Of a DNA stretch of 64,000 bases, positions 17,937-28,159 are shown piece after piece (position 1 is the first letter of the stretch; every line of letters begins with the position of its first letter). The stretch is from Neobacillus mesonae (GTDB taxonomy: Bacteria > Bacillota > Bacilli > Bacillales > Cytobacillaceae), in assembly GCF_023715155.1 (NCBI RefSeq), contig NZ_JAMBNQ010000007.1, positions 62,001-126,000 of the forward strand, in the 5' to 3' direction. Position numbers and translations under genes: made by a program. A model generated the notes under the pieces. It was given only the letters and a program-made list of their open reading frames with translations, had not been told where the DNA came from and ran no database searches.

Positions 17937-19040
17937 TTGGAAGGAAAAAGGATTTTAGTTAACGCCTACTTCGCTAAAAATTTGGGAGATGATTTATTTC
18001 TAAAAGTCTTGTTCGATAGATATCCAGATGTCAAATGGGACTTATTGACTACCGATAAAACCTATTTGAAAATCTTCAATAGGAATAAGAATGTTAATAT
18101 AATTAGAACCCTTAAACTAAATTTAGGAGTTAGAAATATTAACTTATTTTATAAAATTAATGAAAAACTCCTGAATTTTAGAAAATACGATGCCTTCGTT
18201 ACAATAGGTGGATCAATTTTTATGGAAAGTAAGGATTGGGAAGAAGGATTATGTTCTAGAGGATATTTACCGAATAAGTTTAAAAATAATAAAAAGAAAA
18301 ATTTTATTATTGGAGCTAACTTTGGACCATATAAAAATGAGTTATTTGTAGAAAAACATAAGGAGTTTTTTTTGAAATTTGATGATATTTGCTTCAGGGA
18401 TAAGAATTCTTATAATCTATTTAATGATTTAAAAAATGTAAGGTTTGCTCCCGATGCAGTGTTTAACTTAAAAGTGGATACCAAAACAGCATCCGAAAAA
18501 TGTATTGGCTTTTCGATTATTAATTTGGAGAAAAGGTCAGAGTTTAAAAAAAATTATATTATGTATAATAAAAAAATTATTCAATTAGTTGAGAGGTATT
18601 TAGAACTTGGATATAAAATTAAATTTTTCTCCTTTTGTGAAAAAGAAGGAGATATTGATGCTATTAAAAATATTATTAAAGATATAAATTTAGAACTTTT
18701 AGATCGATTGGAAATAATTAACTATGAAGGTGAAATAGATTCATTTTTAAATAAGTATAAATCTTGCGAACTAATAATAGGCACAAGATTTCATTCAATC
18801 ATATTAGCGTTATTGTTAAATCAGGGAGTATATCCAATTATTTATAGTAATAAAACTTATAATGTTCTTAAAGACTTGGGTATGGAAAATAATTGTTGTT
18901 TCATTAAAGACATGGAAGAATTAGATATTAATGAACTTATATCAACAATTAATACTAATCAATTAAAAGATAGATCAATTATTTCACAAGCTGCATTACA
19001 ATTTGAAGAATTAGATTCATATATTAAGGGAAAGAAGTAA
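17937..19040 (+). CDS. Polysaccharide pyruvyltransferase family protein (EpsO/EpsI/CsaB-like)
   Basis: 367 aa, TTG start after AAGGGGAAAG. Pyruvyl-transferase superfamily (PF04230 type): N-terminal NLGDDLFLKVLFDRYP, FVTIGGSIFMES near 85-96, FIIGANFGPY, DDICFRDKNSYNLF, RFAPDAVF and LIIGTRFHSIILALL near 280 with the conserved RFHS histidine. The family transfers pyruvate from PEP to make sugar ketals, adding negative charge to the polymer. B. subtilis eps has two members (EpsI, EpsO); only one is seen here. Confidence 0.82.
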   Translation: MEGKRILVNAYFAKNLGDDLFLKVLFDRYPDVKWDLLTTDKTYLKIFNRNKNVNIIRTLKLNLGVRNINLFYKINEKLLNFRKYDAFVTIGGSIFMESKDWEEGLCSRGYLPNKFKNNKKKNFIIGANFGPYKNELFVEKHKEFFLKFDDICFRDKNSYNLFNDLKNVRFAPDAVFNLKVDTKTASEKCIGFSIINLEKRSEFKKNYIMYNKKIIQLVERYLELGYKIKFFSFCEKEGDIDAIKNIIKDINLELLDRLEIINYEGEIDSFLNKYKSCELIIGTRFHSIILALLLNQGVYPIIYSNKTYNVLKDLGMENNCCFIKDMEELDINELISTINTNQLKDRSIISQAALQFEELDSYIKGKK

Positions 19041-19075
19041 GTATAACTTGAAATAATTGAAAGAGAGATAATAAA

Positions 19076-20263
19076 ATGAAGAAAAAATTATTATTTATGC
19101 TTATAAATATGAATATAGGTGGTACTGAAAAGGCCTTACTTAACATGCTTTCTGAGATTCCAAGAGAAAAATATGATATAACAATATTTATGTTGGAAAA
19201 ATACGGTGGATTTTATGATTATATACCTAATGATGTAAACATTGAAGTATTTCAAGGATACGAAAATATTAAGGGTATTATAAATAACCCACCAAAAATA
19301 ACAATAATGAAATATTTTAAGAAAGGAAAACCTCTTAAGGCAATTATATTATTTTTTTTATTTTTACTATCAAATATTTTTAGGGATCGGAGATTTCTTT
19401 TTAAATATATTTTAAAAGATATTTATAGGAAGGAAATCAAATATGACATGGCAATAGCTTATGCAGGCCCAATGGACTTCATAAGCTATTTTATTTTAAA
19501 CAAAATTAGAGCTAGGAATAAGGTTCAGTGGATTCATTTTGATGTTACTAAAATTGGTTTCAATAAAAAATTCGCTTCCAAGGTTTATAAGAAGTTCGAT
19601 AAAGTTTTTGTTGTTTCAGACGAGGCGAAATCTAAGTTAATTAAACTTGTGCCCTCAGTCAAAGAAAAAACCTATATATTTAAAAATATTGTTTCTTTAG
19701 ATAATATTAGGCATCTTTCACTTGAAGCTAATGGATTTCCTGATGAGTATGATGGTATAAGAATCTTAACGGTTGGAAGGCTTGCGCCGGAGAAAGGTCA
19801 AGATATTGCTATTAGGGTATTGGCGAAATTAATAAAGGAAGGATATAAAATAAGATGGTATTGCTTAGGTGATGGAAGTTCGAAAAAAGAATTAATGGAG
19901 TTGGTAAAAAAACACAATCTAAAGGAATCATTTATTTTTTTAGGCTCAACCCCGAATCCGTATCCTTATATAAAGCAGTGTAATATTTATGTACAGCCAT
20001 CAAGATATGAAGGTTATTGTATAACTTTGCTAGAGGCAAAAACTTTAAATAAACCAATTATAACTACTGATGTAAATGGTGCAAAAGAACAGATAATCAA
20101 TGGGAAAACTGGGTTAATAGTAAAAATAGATGAAAATGAAATCTATAATGCAATTGTGAAATTAATAAATAATAAAAATATGTGTGATAAATTTACTAAA
20201 AATTTATCTATCGATGAAACCAATCAATTAATTCAGGTGGATAAACTATTAGGTATTATGTAA
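19076..20263 (+). CDS. Glycosyltransferase family 4
   Basis: 395 aa, ATG after AAAGAGAG. Starts LLFMLINMNIGGTEKALLNML, has ILTVGRLAPEKGQDIAI, FLGSTPNPYPYIKQCNIYVQ and RYEGYCITLLEAKTLNKP. Third member of the subfamily also seen at 8652 and 16684. Markedly more AT-rich in codon choice than the epsL-N block, like its neighbours from 15 to 23 kb, which may mean this segment was acquired separately. Confidence 0.84.
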   Translation: MKKKLLFMLINMNIGGTEKALLNMLSEIPREKYDITIFMLEKYGGFYDYIPNDVNIEVFQGYENIKGIINNPPKITIMKYFKKGKPLKAIILFFLFLLSNIFRDRRFLFKYILKDIYRKEIKYDMAIAYAGPMDFISYFILNKIRARNKVQWIHFDVTKIGFNKKFASKVYKKFDKVFVVSDEAKSKLIKLVPSVKEKTYIFKNIVSLDNIRHLSLEANGFPDEYDGIRILTVGRLAPEKGQDIAIRVLAKLIKEGYKIRWYCLGDGSSKKELMELVKKHNLKESFIFLGSTPNPYPYIKQCNIYVQPSRYEGYCITLLEAKTLNKPIITTDVNGAKEQIINGKTGLIVKIDENEIYNAIVKLINNKNMCDKFTKNLSIDETNQLIQVDKLLGIM

Positions 20264-20327
20264 TTAAACTTATTTATGAAATTAATGGTAGATAAGACGT
20301 TCACTTTATTAGAAAGGATAGTAAGAA

Positions 20328-21383
20328 ATGCTGAAACTTAGTATAGTTGTACCTATTTATAATGTAGAACAATACTTACCTAATTGTATAGAATCAATAC
20401 TTTCACAAACCTATAAGGATTTTGAAGTTATATTGGTTAACGATGGTTCTCCTGATAATTGTGGAGAGATTTGTGAAAACTATGCAAAGAAAGATAATAG
20501 GATTAAGGTAATTCATAAGGTGAATGAGGGGGTTTCATCAGCAAGAAATTGTGGAATTAACCTTTCAAAAGGGGAATATATTGGATTTATTGATCCCGAT
20601 GATACCGTTGAGCCTGAAATGTACGATGTATTACTGCAAACTGCAAAAAAAAATAATGCGGATATCGTAGTATGTCCCATTAAAACTAAAAATTTTATTA
20701 ACAACACCGTATCTATATCACCAGTTTGGAAGGACGTAGGCTGCGTATTGGATCAAGAAATAATCCGAGATTATATAATACCATCAGTGCTAGTGGAAAG
20801 AACATATAGTTTAATATCATGTGTTAATAAAGTCTATAAGAAATCTTTATTTATTGATAATCAAATACGATTTGAAAATCGTAAAAGCCATAGTGAGGAT
20901 GCAATATTAAATTGGACATTGCTTAACAAAATAAATAAGTTAATTTTTATTGATAAGCCTTTATACAATTATCAAATAAATAAAAGAGACTCTCTAACCC
21001 AGATTTTTAGAGAAAACTTTTACGAATATATTTTGGATAATAAAAATTTTAAGTTAGAAATTTGCAAAATATATAATTTAGAAAAGTATTCCAGTACGAT
21101 AAAAAATCATTACGTAGGAGTGACTTTATCGTTTATGCAAAATGTAGTAATAAGAGAATTAAAGGAAAAAAAGAAAATTAATATACTTAAAACGATTTTT
21201 TATGATAAAGAGTTTAATAAAGATATTTTACATTATAAATGTCCATCTTTTTATTATAAATTATTAAAAAGAATTTGTATCCATAAAAATGTCAGATTGT
21301 TTTATCAAATTGTGAAGTTTAAAAACATGTTCCAATATAATATTAATAGGGTAAGAAAAAATGAGAACAAAAAATTCAATTAA
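20328..21383 (+). CDS. Glycosyltransferase family 2 (EpsJ-like)
   Basis: 351 aa, ATG after AGAAAGGATAG. GT-A domain: SIVVPIYNVEQYLPNCIESILSQ, LVNDGSPDNCGE, NEGVSSARNCG and FIDPDDTVE, where the usual DSDD motif reads DPDD. C-terminal region of charged helices as in EpsJ. Its last 23 bases overlap the flippase gene. Confidence 0.85.
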   Translation: MLKLSIVVPIYNVEQYLPNCIESILSQTYKDFEVILVNDGSPDNCGEICENYAKKDNRIKVIHKVNEGVSSARNCGINLSKGEYIGFIDPDDTVEPEMYDVLLQTAKKNNADIVVCPIKTKNFINNTVSISPVWKDVGCVLDQEIIRDYIIPSVLVERTYSLISCVNKVYKKSLFIDNQIRFENRKSHSEDAILNWTLLNKINKLIFIDKPLYNYQINKRDSLTQIFRENFYEYILDNKNFKLEICKIYNLEKYSSTIKNHYVGVTLSFMQNVVIRELKEKKKINILKTIFYDKEFNKDILHYKCPSFYYKLLKRICIHKNVRLFYQIVKFKNMFQYNINRVRKNENKKFN

Positions 21384-22902
21384 AAATATTTTAGTGATTA
21401 TAATTTCCCAGGTGGTTATTGCAATATTGGGCTTTGTCTCCAGAAAAGTTTTTTTAGATAATTTAGGTGCAGAATATTTAGGGGTTAATGGATTGTTAAC
21501 AAATGTTCTTGCAATGCTCTCCTTGGTTGAAAGTGGAATTGGCACAAGTATTGTATTTTCCCTTTATAAACCACTAGCAGTTAACGATAAATCAAAAATT
21601 ATTGCCCTAGTACAACTATATAAAAAAGCATATTTTTGTGTTGCAATTATTGTTCTTTTACTTAGTTTTTCCTTTTTCCCATTTCTAGATATTTTTATTA
21701 AAGGTAGTGATACGATACCTTATTTATCGCTTGCTTACTTTATTTTTGTAGGTAAAAATATAATTTCCTATTTAAATGCACATAAGGTATCTTTAATAAA
21801 TGCTGATCAAAAAGGATATGTAATATCTAGTATAAATTTATCCTTTCAGGTTATAACAACAATTGCAAAAATTATTATATTAATCATAACAAAAAGTTTT
21901 ATTTTATATCTATTATCAGAGATATCTATTTATTTACTACAAGCATTATTCATAGGACATGTTGTTGAGAAAAGATACTCCTATATAAAATCTAAAGAAA
22001 AACTATCTATTGATGAAACGGAAAAAAGAGGTATTATTACAAAAATAAAGGCACTATTTCTGCATAATATTGGCGGTTATGCATTAAATGGAACTGATAA
22101 TATACTGATATCATCATTTGTTGGTATTATTTCGGTTGGAATTTATTCTAATTATGCAATGATTATAGGTCAATTAAGCCAACTTTTATCACCTGTTTTC
22201 AATGGAATTGGAGCAAGTGTTGGAAATCTGATTGCTACTGAAAGTAATGAAAAAAAATACTTCATTTTTAAAGTAGCTTTTCTAATTAATTTCTGGATAT
22301 ATTCAATTGGTGCTATCATATTGTATGTTTTATTAAATCCTTTTATTATTTGGTGGATCGGTGAGAAATATTTATTAGATTCTTTAACTGTATTAATAAT
22401 AATTTTTAATTTTTATATCTCAGGATTAAGATCAGCAATTTTTACATTTAAAACAAAGGGTGGAATATTTGTTGAAGATAAATATATGCCTTTAATTGGA
22501 GCCGCTATAAATTTAGGATCATCAATTATGTTGGCTAAACTTATGGGTATTTCAGGCATTTTCTTAGGTACAACTATTAGTATTATCTGTATTTTTTGGA
22601 AGGCACCTCGTTTAGTTTATAATAAAATTTTTAATAAACCAATTTACTTGTATTTAAAGACTTATTTAATTTATTTATTCTTGACAATAATGGCTGGCTT
22701 CGTTAGTGTTTGTACCTGTAATTTAGTTACTTTAGAAGTAAGTTTTTTTTCTTTGATTGTGAAAGGAGTTATTTGCTTATTAATTCCAAACATAATATAT
22801 ATTTTAATATTTTTTAGGACTGAGGAATTTAAGTATTTAAATAATTCATTTGGAAAATTCACTTTAAAAAAGTTTAATCTTATTAATTCAAAAGGTGTTT
22901 AA
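21361..22902 (+). CDS. Oligosaccharide flippase (Wzx/EpsK-like, MOP superfamily)
   Basis: 513 aa membrane protein with 12-14 predicted helices, overlapping the end of the GT2 gene. Starts KNILVIIISQVVIAILGFVSRKVFLDNLGAEYLGVNGLL, the common opening of MATE-like polysaccharide exporters, and includes ALNGTDNILISSFVGIISVGIYSNYAMI near 235-262. It would move the lipid-linked repeat unit across the membrane for EpsG to polymerise. Last gene of the + strand operon; a terminator follows. By position and family it plays the role of EpsK. Confidence 0.88.
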   Translation: MRTKNSIKNILVIIISQVVIAILGFVSRKVFLDNLGAEYLGVNGLLTNVLAMLSLVESGIGTSIVFSLYKPLAVNDKSKIIALVQLYKKAYFCVAIIVLLLSFSFFPFLDIFIKGSDTIPYLSLAYFIFVGKNIISYLNAHKVSLINADQKGYVISSINLSFQVITTIAKIIILIITKSFILYLLSEISIYLLQALFIGHVVEKRYSYIKSKEKLSIDETEKRGIITKIKALFLHNIGGYALNGTDNILISSFVGIISVGIYSNYAMIIGQLSQLLSPVFNGIGASVGNLIATESNEKKYFIFKVAFLINFWIYSIGAIILYVLLNPFIIWWIGEKYLLDSLTVLIIIFNFYISGLRSAIFTFKTKGGIFVEDKYMPLIGAAINLGSSIMLAKLMGISGIFLGTTISIICIFWKAPRLVYNKIFNKPIYLYLKTYLIYLFLTIMAGFVSVCTCNLVTLEVSFFSLIVKGVICLLIPNIIYILIFFRTEEFKYLNNSFGKFTLKKFNLINSKGV

Positions 22903-22950
22903 AAATACTGGGGAATTTTAAAACAGGATAATATAATATAAATAACAATG

Positions 22951-22989
22951 GGAGTAGCCATAATATTTAATTATGCTTCTCCTTTATTC
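22951..22989 (+). terminator. Likely operon terminator after the flippase gene
   Basis: GGAGTAGCCATAAT pairs imperfectly with ATTATGCTTCTCC around an AT loop and is followed by TTTATTCATTT. The T-tract is short and interrupted, so efficiency is uncertain, but it lies about 50 bases after the last eps gene. Confidence 0.6.
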
Positions 22990-23104
22990 ATTTCCCAATA
23001 AAAAGTTGATTTGGAACCCCATAGCGCTCATATACGTCATACAATATTAAGAGTAGGAGATTCGAATCAAATGGAAATTCTTCTAGGAAGAGATCTTTTA
23101 CTAA

Positions 23105-23745
23105 TATTGAGGAGAGTCTTATATTGAACGATTTCAAGAATTGGATTCAATAAGAGGATTGGCTACAATGATGGTTGTTCTTAGTCAATTTATTTGGACT
23201 TTTCCTTCATTAGCAATGGCCTTTAATATAAGATTAGAAATACTATAATACATTTTTTTGGAACGGTCATGCGGCCGTCATATTATTTTTTATAGGTTAA
23301 TTTAATACTAGTGCTTTTATTATGGTATCTGGTCGCTTGTCCATGAAATGAGGATTTCTTTGGTGCATCCATTTGTGTATTATTTTATCTTAAAAGTCAG
23401 TTGGAGTACAAGTGTATTAATCTTTATCCTATTAGTGGTATTTAGCTTATCTAATGTCAAACATCTCGATAAAAATTAATGGCCCAATAAGACTAACTAC
23501 TTTAACCTCTACATTATCTAGGAATGTTTATTGTTGGAGCATTGCTTGCAAAAAGCATAAACAATCTATTTTTAAAATGGATATCATCTTCTAAGTTTAA
23601 ATATGTTATTGGTTTTGGTGGCTTTATTTGTTTCTTTATTCAGGGATTCCTTATAAGTTGGCTTCATTTAGGTTTAAGTTTAAAAAGAGTATTTGCTTTA
23701 ATTATAAAAAATTCCTTAACAAAAGGGGGATATGTTAAAGAATAA
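23105..23745 (+). pseudogene. Broken acyltransferase family 3 gene
   Basis: Pieces of one acyltransferase-3 (OatA-like) membrane protein in several frames. From 23123 one reads ERFQELDSIRGLATMMVVLSQF, the family's N-terminal signature with the expected catalytic His replaced by Gln; near 23256 WNGHAAVILFF in another frame; from 23524 a 73-codon piece MFIVGALLAKSINNLFLKW. Stops and shifts separate them. It was probably a sugar O-acetyltransferase for the polymer. The intact acyltransferase at 23891 is of the same broad family. Confidence 0.75.
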
Positions 23746-23890
23746 AAAAACAAAACCCTTTATCATATATATAAAGTATTCCATATATGTTAATTATTGG
23801 ATAATTTTGTGAAGGTCATGTACATATTCTCTTCAATATAAACCTTAAAAATTCCCACTTATTAGTTAGTGGGGAAGGAGGAGATGAAAA

Positions 23891-24967
23891 TTGGAATTCA
23901 CCAAACAGGATATGAAAATAACAAAAGGAATAGCCATATTATTTATGCTGCTCCTTCATCTTTTTTGTCGGAAAGATATAAATGGGTTATATGAAACTTT
24001 CCCAATGATCAATGGAGTTCCTTTAGTTTATTATATCGGCTTATTCGGTGATGCTTGTGTGCCCATGTTCTGTTTTGCAAGTGGTTATGGTTTGTTTGTT
24101 AGTCTTCAAAATGGGAAAGGTTCGGTTATCAAGAAAAATTTAAACAGGATTTTAAAATTACTCGTTAACTATTGGATAATATTAATATTATTTGTATTCA
24201 TAGGTGCTCTAGCAGGAAAATCTAATATACTACCCGGTAGTCCTATAAAATTTTTTCTTAATCTTTTTGTACTTTCTAACTCATACAATGGTGCATGGTG
24301 GTTTGTCCAAACATATATCCTCCTTGTACTCTTGACCCCGTATCTTTTTATGGTTGTAAAAAAATATAATTCCATTATTCTGTTGTTTATATCTGGTTTT
24401 ATATATTTAGTAACATATATTCAAAGAATTAAGCATGTGATTGATTTTGGGGATCATACAGTACTAATTACATTCGTAAATGCCATCGTTCTAGTTGGAA
24501 CATCCCAGCTGCCATTTATTGTTGGGGCTATATTTGCGAAGGAAAAAATATACTCCAAAATTTCCAATATGTTTAATAAATTTCCACGTAAAAATTTACT
24601 ATGCATTATCGGGATTATTTTGCTGATCCTCATCCATTCCCTGTATGAATCGATGATCATTGCACCAATTACAGGGATAGCGTTTATTTGCTTTTTCAAT
24701 TTGATGAACAAGAGCGGTCCAGTATTAAAGGTTCTAGATTATGTAAGTACACATTCAACTAATATTTGGTTAACCCATATGTTTTTTTATATGATAATTT
24801 TCCCCAACGTGACATTTGCACCAAAATATCCAATTCTTATTTATGTCTGGCTTATAATTCTATGCCTAATTTCTTCGTATATTATTAATTTCTTTTATAA
24901 ACCTATAATAAACATGATAGACACAAAGAACTTATTTCGGAATAACATTAAGAGAGCAATTGGATAA
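23891..24967 (+). CDS. Acyltransferase family 3 membrane protein
   Basis: 358 aa, TTG start behind AAGGAGGAG. About ten membrane helices; KGIAILFMLLLHLFCRKDI near 13-31 has the conserved His (H23) of acyltransferase-3 proteins, SGYGLFVSL near 65 and NGAWWFVQTYILLVLLTPYLF near 139-159 also fit, as does STNIWLTHMFFYM near the end. Members O-acetylate extracellular or lipid-linked sugars. Its place right after the eps operon suggests modification of the polymer. It could be transcribed alone. Confidence 0.82.
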   Translation: MEFTKQDMKITKGIAILFMLLLHLFCRKDINGLYETFPMINGVPLVYYIGLFGDACVPMFCFASGYGLFVSLQNGKGSVIKKNLNRILKLLVNYWIILILFVFIGALAGKSNILPGSPIKFFLNLFVLSNSYNGAWWFVQTYILLVLLTPYLFMVVKKYNSIILLFISGFIYLVTYIQRIKHVIDFGDHTVLITFVNAIVLVGTSQLPFIVGAIFAKEKIYSKISNMFNKFPRKNLLCIIGIILLILIHSLYESMIIAPITGIAFICFFNLMNKSGPVLKVLDYVSTHSTNIWLTHMFFYMIIFPNVTFAPKYPILIYVWLIILCLISSYIINFFYKPIINMIDTKNLFRNNIKRAIG

Positions 24968-25304
24968 ATTTAAAGGTTAAATGATATGGGTTGGTAAGAG
25001 GATTATTAATGAATGGTCCTTTTCCTTTAAAAAGGTTTTATCAAAAAATCATAGTATTTATTTAAGTAGCGATGACTGGTGTTTATGGTATTTTGTTGAA
25101 GCAAGAATAGAGTTAGAATATTCTTGCTTCATTATAAGTGGTTTTCGCTCAATCTGGAACAGCCGTATGTTTTGGTTTAAAATTTATTTAATTTTATTGG
25201 TAATATACTTCTATAGAAGAAGGTAGAACTGTGTTATAAAAAGCAATTAATTAGGACCAAGAATTTAGTATGTCAGCATTTGTCGTAGTCGGGGATTTTT
25301 CTTT
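24968..25304. other. Gap with decayed coding debris, no recognisable gene
   Basis: An 81-codon frame at 24981-25226 reads as low-complexity aromatic sequence and has no convincing start signal. In another frame MNGPFPLKRFYQKIIVF (25010 on) and VAMTGVYGILLKQ look like the opening of a membrane protein broken by stops. I cannot name the family. No repeats or RNA structures seen. Confidence 0.4.
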
Positions 25305-27116
25305 TTATCCATGTGCAGCCAAAGATAATGTTTTATCTTCTTTGCTTTGGAAGTGTAATTGGTTTAAATTTTGATATAAACCCGGAGTTTGGATTAAGTC
25401 ATCATGTTTACCTATTTGAACAACTTCACCTTTATCTAGAACGAGAATTATATCAGCATTTTGTACGGTTGATAACCGGTGGGCAATCACAAGAGTGGTT
25501 CGCCCCTTCATTAATTTATCTAATGATTCTTTTACATAAAATTCTGTTTCATTATCTAAAGCCGATGTTGCCTCATCAAGTAGCAAAATTGGTGCATTTT
25601 TTAAGATAGCTCGGGCGATGGCAATACGTTGTTTTTGTCCCCCAGATAATTTAACTCCCCTTTCTCCTATTTCCGTATCATATCCTTTCGGAAGCCCCAT
25701 GATAAAATCATAAATACATGCGTCCTTTGAAGCAGCAACCATTTCATCCTCAGTTATATCTGGTCTTGCTATTAATAAATTTTCCTTGATTGTGCCTGCA
25801 AATAGAAATGTCTCCTGAGGTACATTAGCGATAGTACTTCTTAGTTCAGATAAAGTAAAGTTATCAATTGAAACGTCGTCAAAGAAAATGGATCCTATTT
25901 GTGGTTTGTAGAAACTTTGCATAAGGTTAAACAACGTACTTTTTCCAGCTCCACTTGGACCGACAATAGCAATAATCTTACCAGCGGGAATTGTAAGGTT
26001 AAAATTATTGAATACCTTTTTATTTTCATCGTAACTAAAGGTAATTTTTTTGAATTGAATATTTTTCTTAATCGGCTTGGCTATAGTATTAGATGGCAGT
26101 TCATCAGAATTAACTGGTACTTCTAGGACATTGACAAGTCTCTCCACAGCCGCTATCGACCGTTGAAAATGCGCCCATTGTCCAGCAAGACCAGTTAATG
26201 GATAAACTAAATGATTTACAAGGTTAACAAACGTTAATAATGCACCAACTGTCATAATTCCTTTTGAAACATAATAGGCCCCTAATAGGAGACATACATA
26301 AAAGGTAATTGAACTTACTAAGCTGCCTCCACTATTGAACCATCCTTGGAGTTTGGCATTTTGTAATTCTAATTGATATAAAGATTCATTTTTGTAAACG
26401 AATTTTTTAAAAAACACTTTTTCAAGTGTAAATGAACGAATGACAGAAATCCCATTGAATGTTTCATTAATATGAGTATTAATACGCCCAATTAAACTGT
26501 GAATTGTTCTGCTATTATTACGAAGCAATAGGCCAAATACTACACCTGCAACAACAGCAATTGGCGTAACAAGCAAACTAAGCAGAGATAATGTAACATT
26601 AATTTGAATGAGATAAATGAAGACCGAGATAAAAATGACTGGAAGCCGAATTAAATTGATTAGACTATATCCAATTACTCCTTCTAAACTATGAATATCA
26701 TTTGTAAAATGAGAAATTAATTCCCCAGACCTAAAATCAGAGGTCTTATTAGTAGGAAGACGTAAAATATGACTAAATAAATGATTTTTAAGATCCCTCT
26801 TTACACCATTTGTTGCTATCGTTTCGAAGTAAATTTCCACAAAGGAAGAAATAATACTGATTGCAACGAGTAAGAATCCGATTGAGACCAATGATTTTAT
26901 CTTGTTAAAGTCTGCCCGCACAGCAGCATCGGCAATATCTCCAAAAAATGTTGCAAAGGCGATTGTTAAAATAATATCTATACCTAATAAAAAGATTAAT
27001 AATAGATAGGCATTCCGATGATTCATAATAAAAGGTCTTAATAAAGTGAAGGTTTTTGAAATGCCCTTCATTGTAAAATACTCTTTAAATATCTGCAACC
27101 TGTGTTCTTTATTCAT
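25305..27116 (-). CDS. ABC exporter, fused permease and ATPase (MsbA/LmrA-like; possible lasso peptide exporter)
   Basis: 603 aa half-transporter. Six membrane helices in residues 35-325 (ABC type 1 exporter domain), then an ATPase with Walker A VGPSGAGKST near 390, Q-loop VPQETFLF, signature LSGGQKQRIAIARAIL, Walker B ILLLDEATSALD and the H-loop IAHRLSTVQ. All catalytic motifs are intact. ATG start behind GGGGTGTAAG. The lasso precursor gene lies 453 bases upstream on the same strand, and paeninodin-type clusters carry such a transporter (the D gene), so export or immunity for that peptide is a reasonable inference, but the family is broad. Confidence 0.88.
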   Translation of the reverse strand: MNKEHRLQIFKEYFTMKGISKTFTLLRPFIMNHRNAYLLLIFLLGIDIILTIAFATFFGDIADAAVRADFNKIKSLVSIGFLLVAISIISSFVEIYFETIATNGVKRDLKNHLFSHILRLPTNKTSDFRSGELISHFTNDIHSLEGVIGYSLINLIRLPVIFISVFIYLIQINVTLSLLSLLVTPIAVVAGVVFGLLLRNNSRTIHSLIGRINTHINETFNGISVIRSFTLEKVFFKKFVYKNESLYQLELQNAKLQGWFNSGGSLVSSITFYVCLLLGAYYVSKGIMTVGALLTFVNLVNHLVYPLTGLAGQWAHFQRSIAAVERLVNVLEVPVNSDELPSNTIAKPIKKNIQFKKITFSYDENKKVFNNFNLTIPAGKIIAIVGPSGAGKSTLFNLMQSFYKPQIGSIFFDDVSIDNFTLSELRSTIANVPQETFLFAGTIKENLLIARPDITEDEMVAASKDACIYDFIMGLPKGYDTEIGERGVKLSGGQKQRIAIARAILKNAPILLLDEATSALDNETEFYVKESLDKLMKGRTTLVIAHRLSTVQNADIILVLDKGEVVQIGKHDDLIQTPGLYQNLNQLHFQSKEDKTLSLAAHG

Positions 27117-27569
27117 CTTACACCCCGTTATACTTTTGCCGCTGTGATTGCTTGTTTTCCTAATGCTGAGACACTATTTTAATTTTTTAGGTCACCCAAA
27201 AATAAGATATGAGTCTCCCTTTTTAGGGCATGAAGTTTCATTTAGGAACTGATTTGTGGTGGTTGTACTTTTTGAAGAGAGTTCTTTAATATATGCTTAC
27301 GTTTTTATTTATAAGGATTAATCACCCATTGACTACAAACCGAGGGCCATAGTTTACAGCCAATGAGTGGTGGTATAATTTTGATTACACCTTAATGTTA
27401 CAATTCGTCATCCAGTGAACGGACTTTTTAACTGCAATCGTAAACATTGGAGCATTAAAAAAAAGAGGCGTTTTCCACCATTGGCGTAACTTATTCGAAA
27501 AAAAGTAAAAGGCTTTCATTTATTGTAAAGTTTTATGGGTTTATCAATTTGGTTTGAAGATTAACGTTT
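27117..27569. other. Gap between exporter and lasso precursor, no gene recognised
   Basis: Read on the minus strand there is a short frame MKLHALKRETHILFLGDLKN followed after a stop by NSVSALGKQAITAAKV ending just before the exporter start. These look like scraps of lost genes, perhaps of the lasso biosynthetic set (asparagine synthetase-like cyclase, RRE protein and peptidase), but I cannot match them to a family. No clear terminator or repeat. Confidence 0.4.
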
Positions 27570-27767
27570 TTATGAGTCAAAAAATTGGCCATTTTTCCAA
27601 TGCCCTTTTCCCAAGCCATTCCCAGGACCCATACCAGGACCATCGTCATAGCCATGACCTGGTGCAGTAGTACCATCATGCTTATCATGTCCGTATCCAT
27701 TGCCATTTGCCATTGTATGTTTAATATCAAGAATTTCTAACTCTGGCTTTTTCCAAACCTTCCTCAT
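27570..27767 (-). CDS. Paeninodin-type lasso peptide precursor with long Gly/His-rich core
   Basis: 65 aa from ATG 27767 (GGGGGGAGG 7 nt away); an upstream in-frame ATG at 27785 overlaps that site and is less likely. Leader MRKVWKKPELEILDIKHTM carries the Px-L-x2-L-D pattern and Thr at -2 known from Bacillales lasso precursors. If cut after TM as in paeninodin, the core starts with Ala and has Asp at position 9 (ANGNGYGHD), the geometry of the Ala1-Asp9 ring, and ends in Asp-Ser, the C-terminal Ser that the lasso kinase phosphorylates. The core is 46 residues, far longer than the 23 of paeninodin, and rich in Gly and His. No intact cyclase or peptidase gene is present in the window. Confidence 0.72.
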   Translation of the reverse strand: MRKVWKKPELEILDIKHTMANGNGYGHDKHDGTTAPGHGYDDGPGMGPGNGLGKGHWKNGQFFDS

Positions 27768-28159
27768 GTGTTTTCCTCCCCCCATTGGTATTTCGAATTA
27801 AATGGTTAGATGTCATTAAATTCAAAGAGTAATTCTAACTAAAAGTATAACTCAAAGTAGGTTCTTAATAAAGAATATTTTTAGTCTGATTACAGAATAT
27901 TTTTTGAAATTTAAAGTATAAAATAGTGTGTAATTAATGAAGCAATTTGTACTATGACGTTAATTCAATGGAGTGATAAATTTTAACTATAAATATTCGT
28001 TATTAAGAAAAGAGGTGGTTTTTATGAGTAATTAGGCCCATGTTTAATAAAAATGCATTTTCTGTGTTGTCATGCTTTCTTCTTAGATTGGAATCTTAAT
28101 TTTAAGCTAAATTTTCCCAAAAAGACGTATAAGGTTTTTTATTTATTAATGAAGGAATT

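Noticed and set aside
23041-23075. tRNA-like T-arm sequence (GGAGATTCGAATC)
   Set aside because: No acceptor, D or anticodon arms can be drawn around it.
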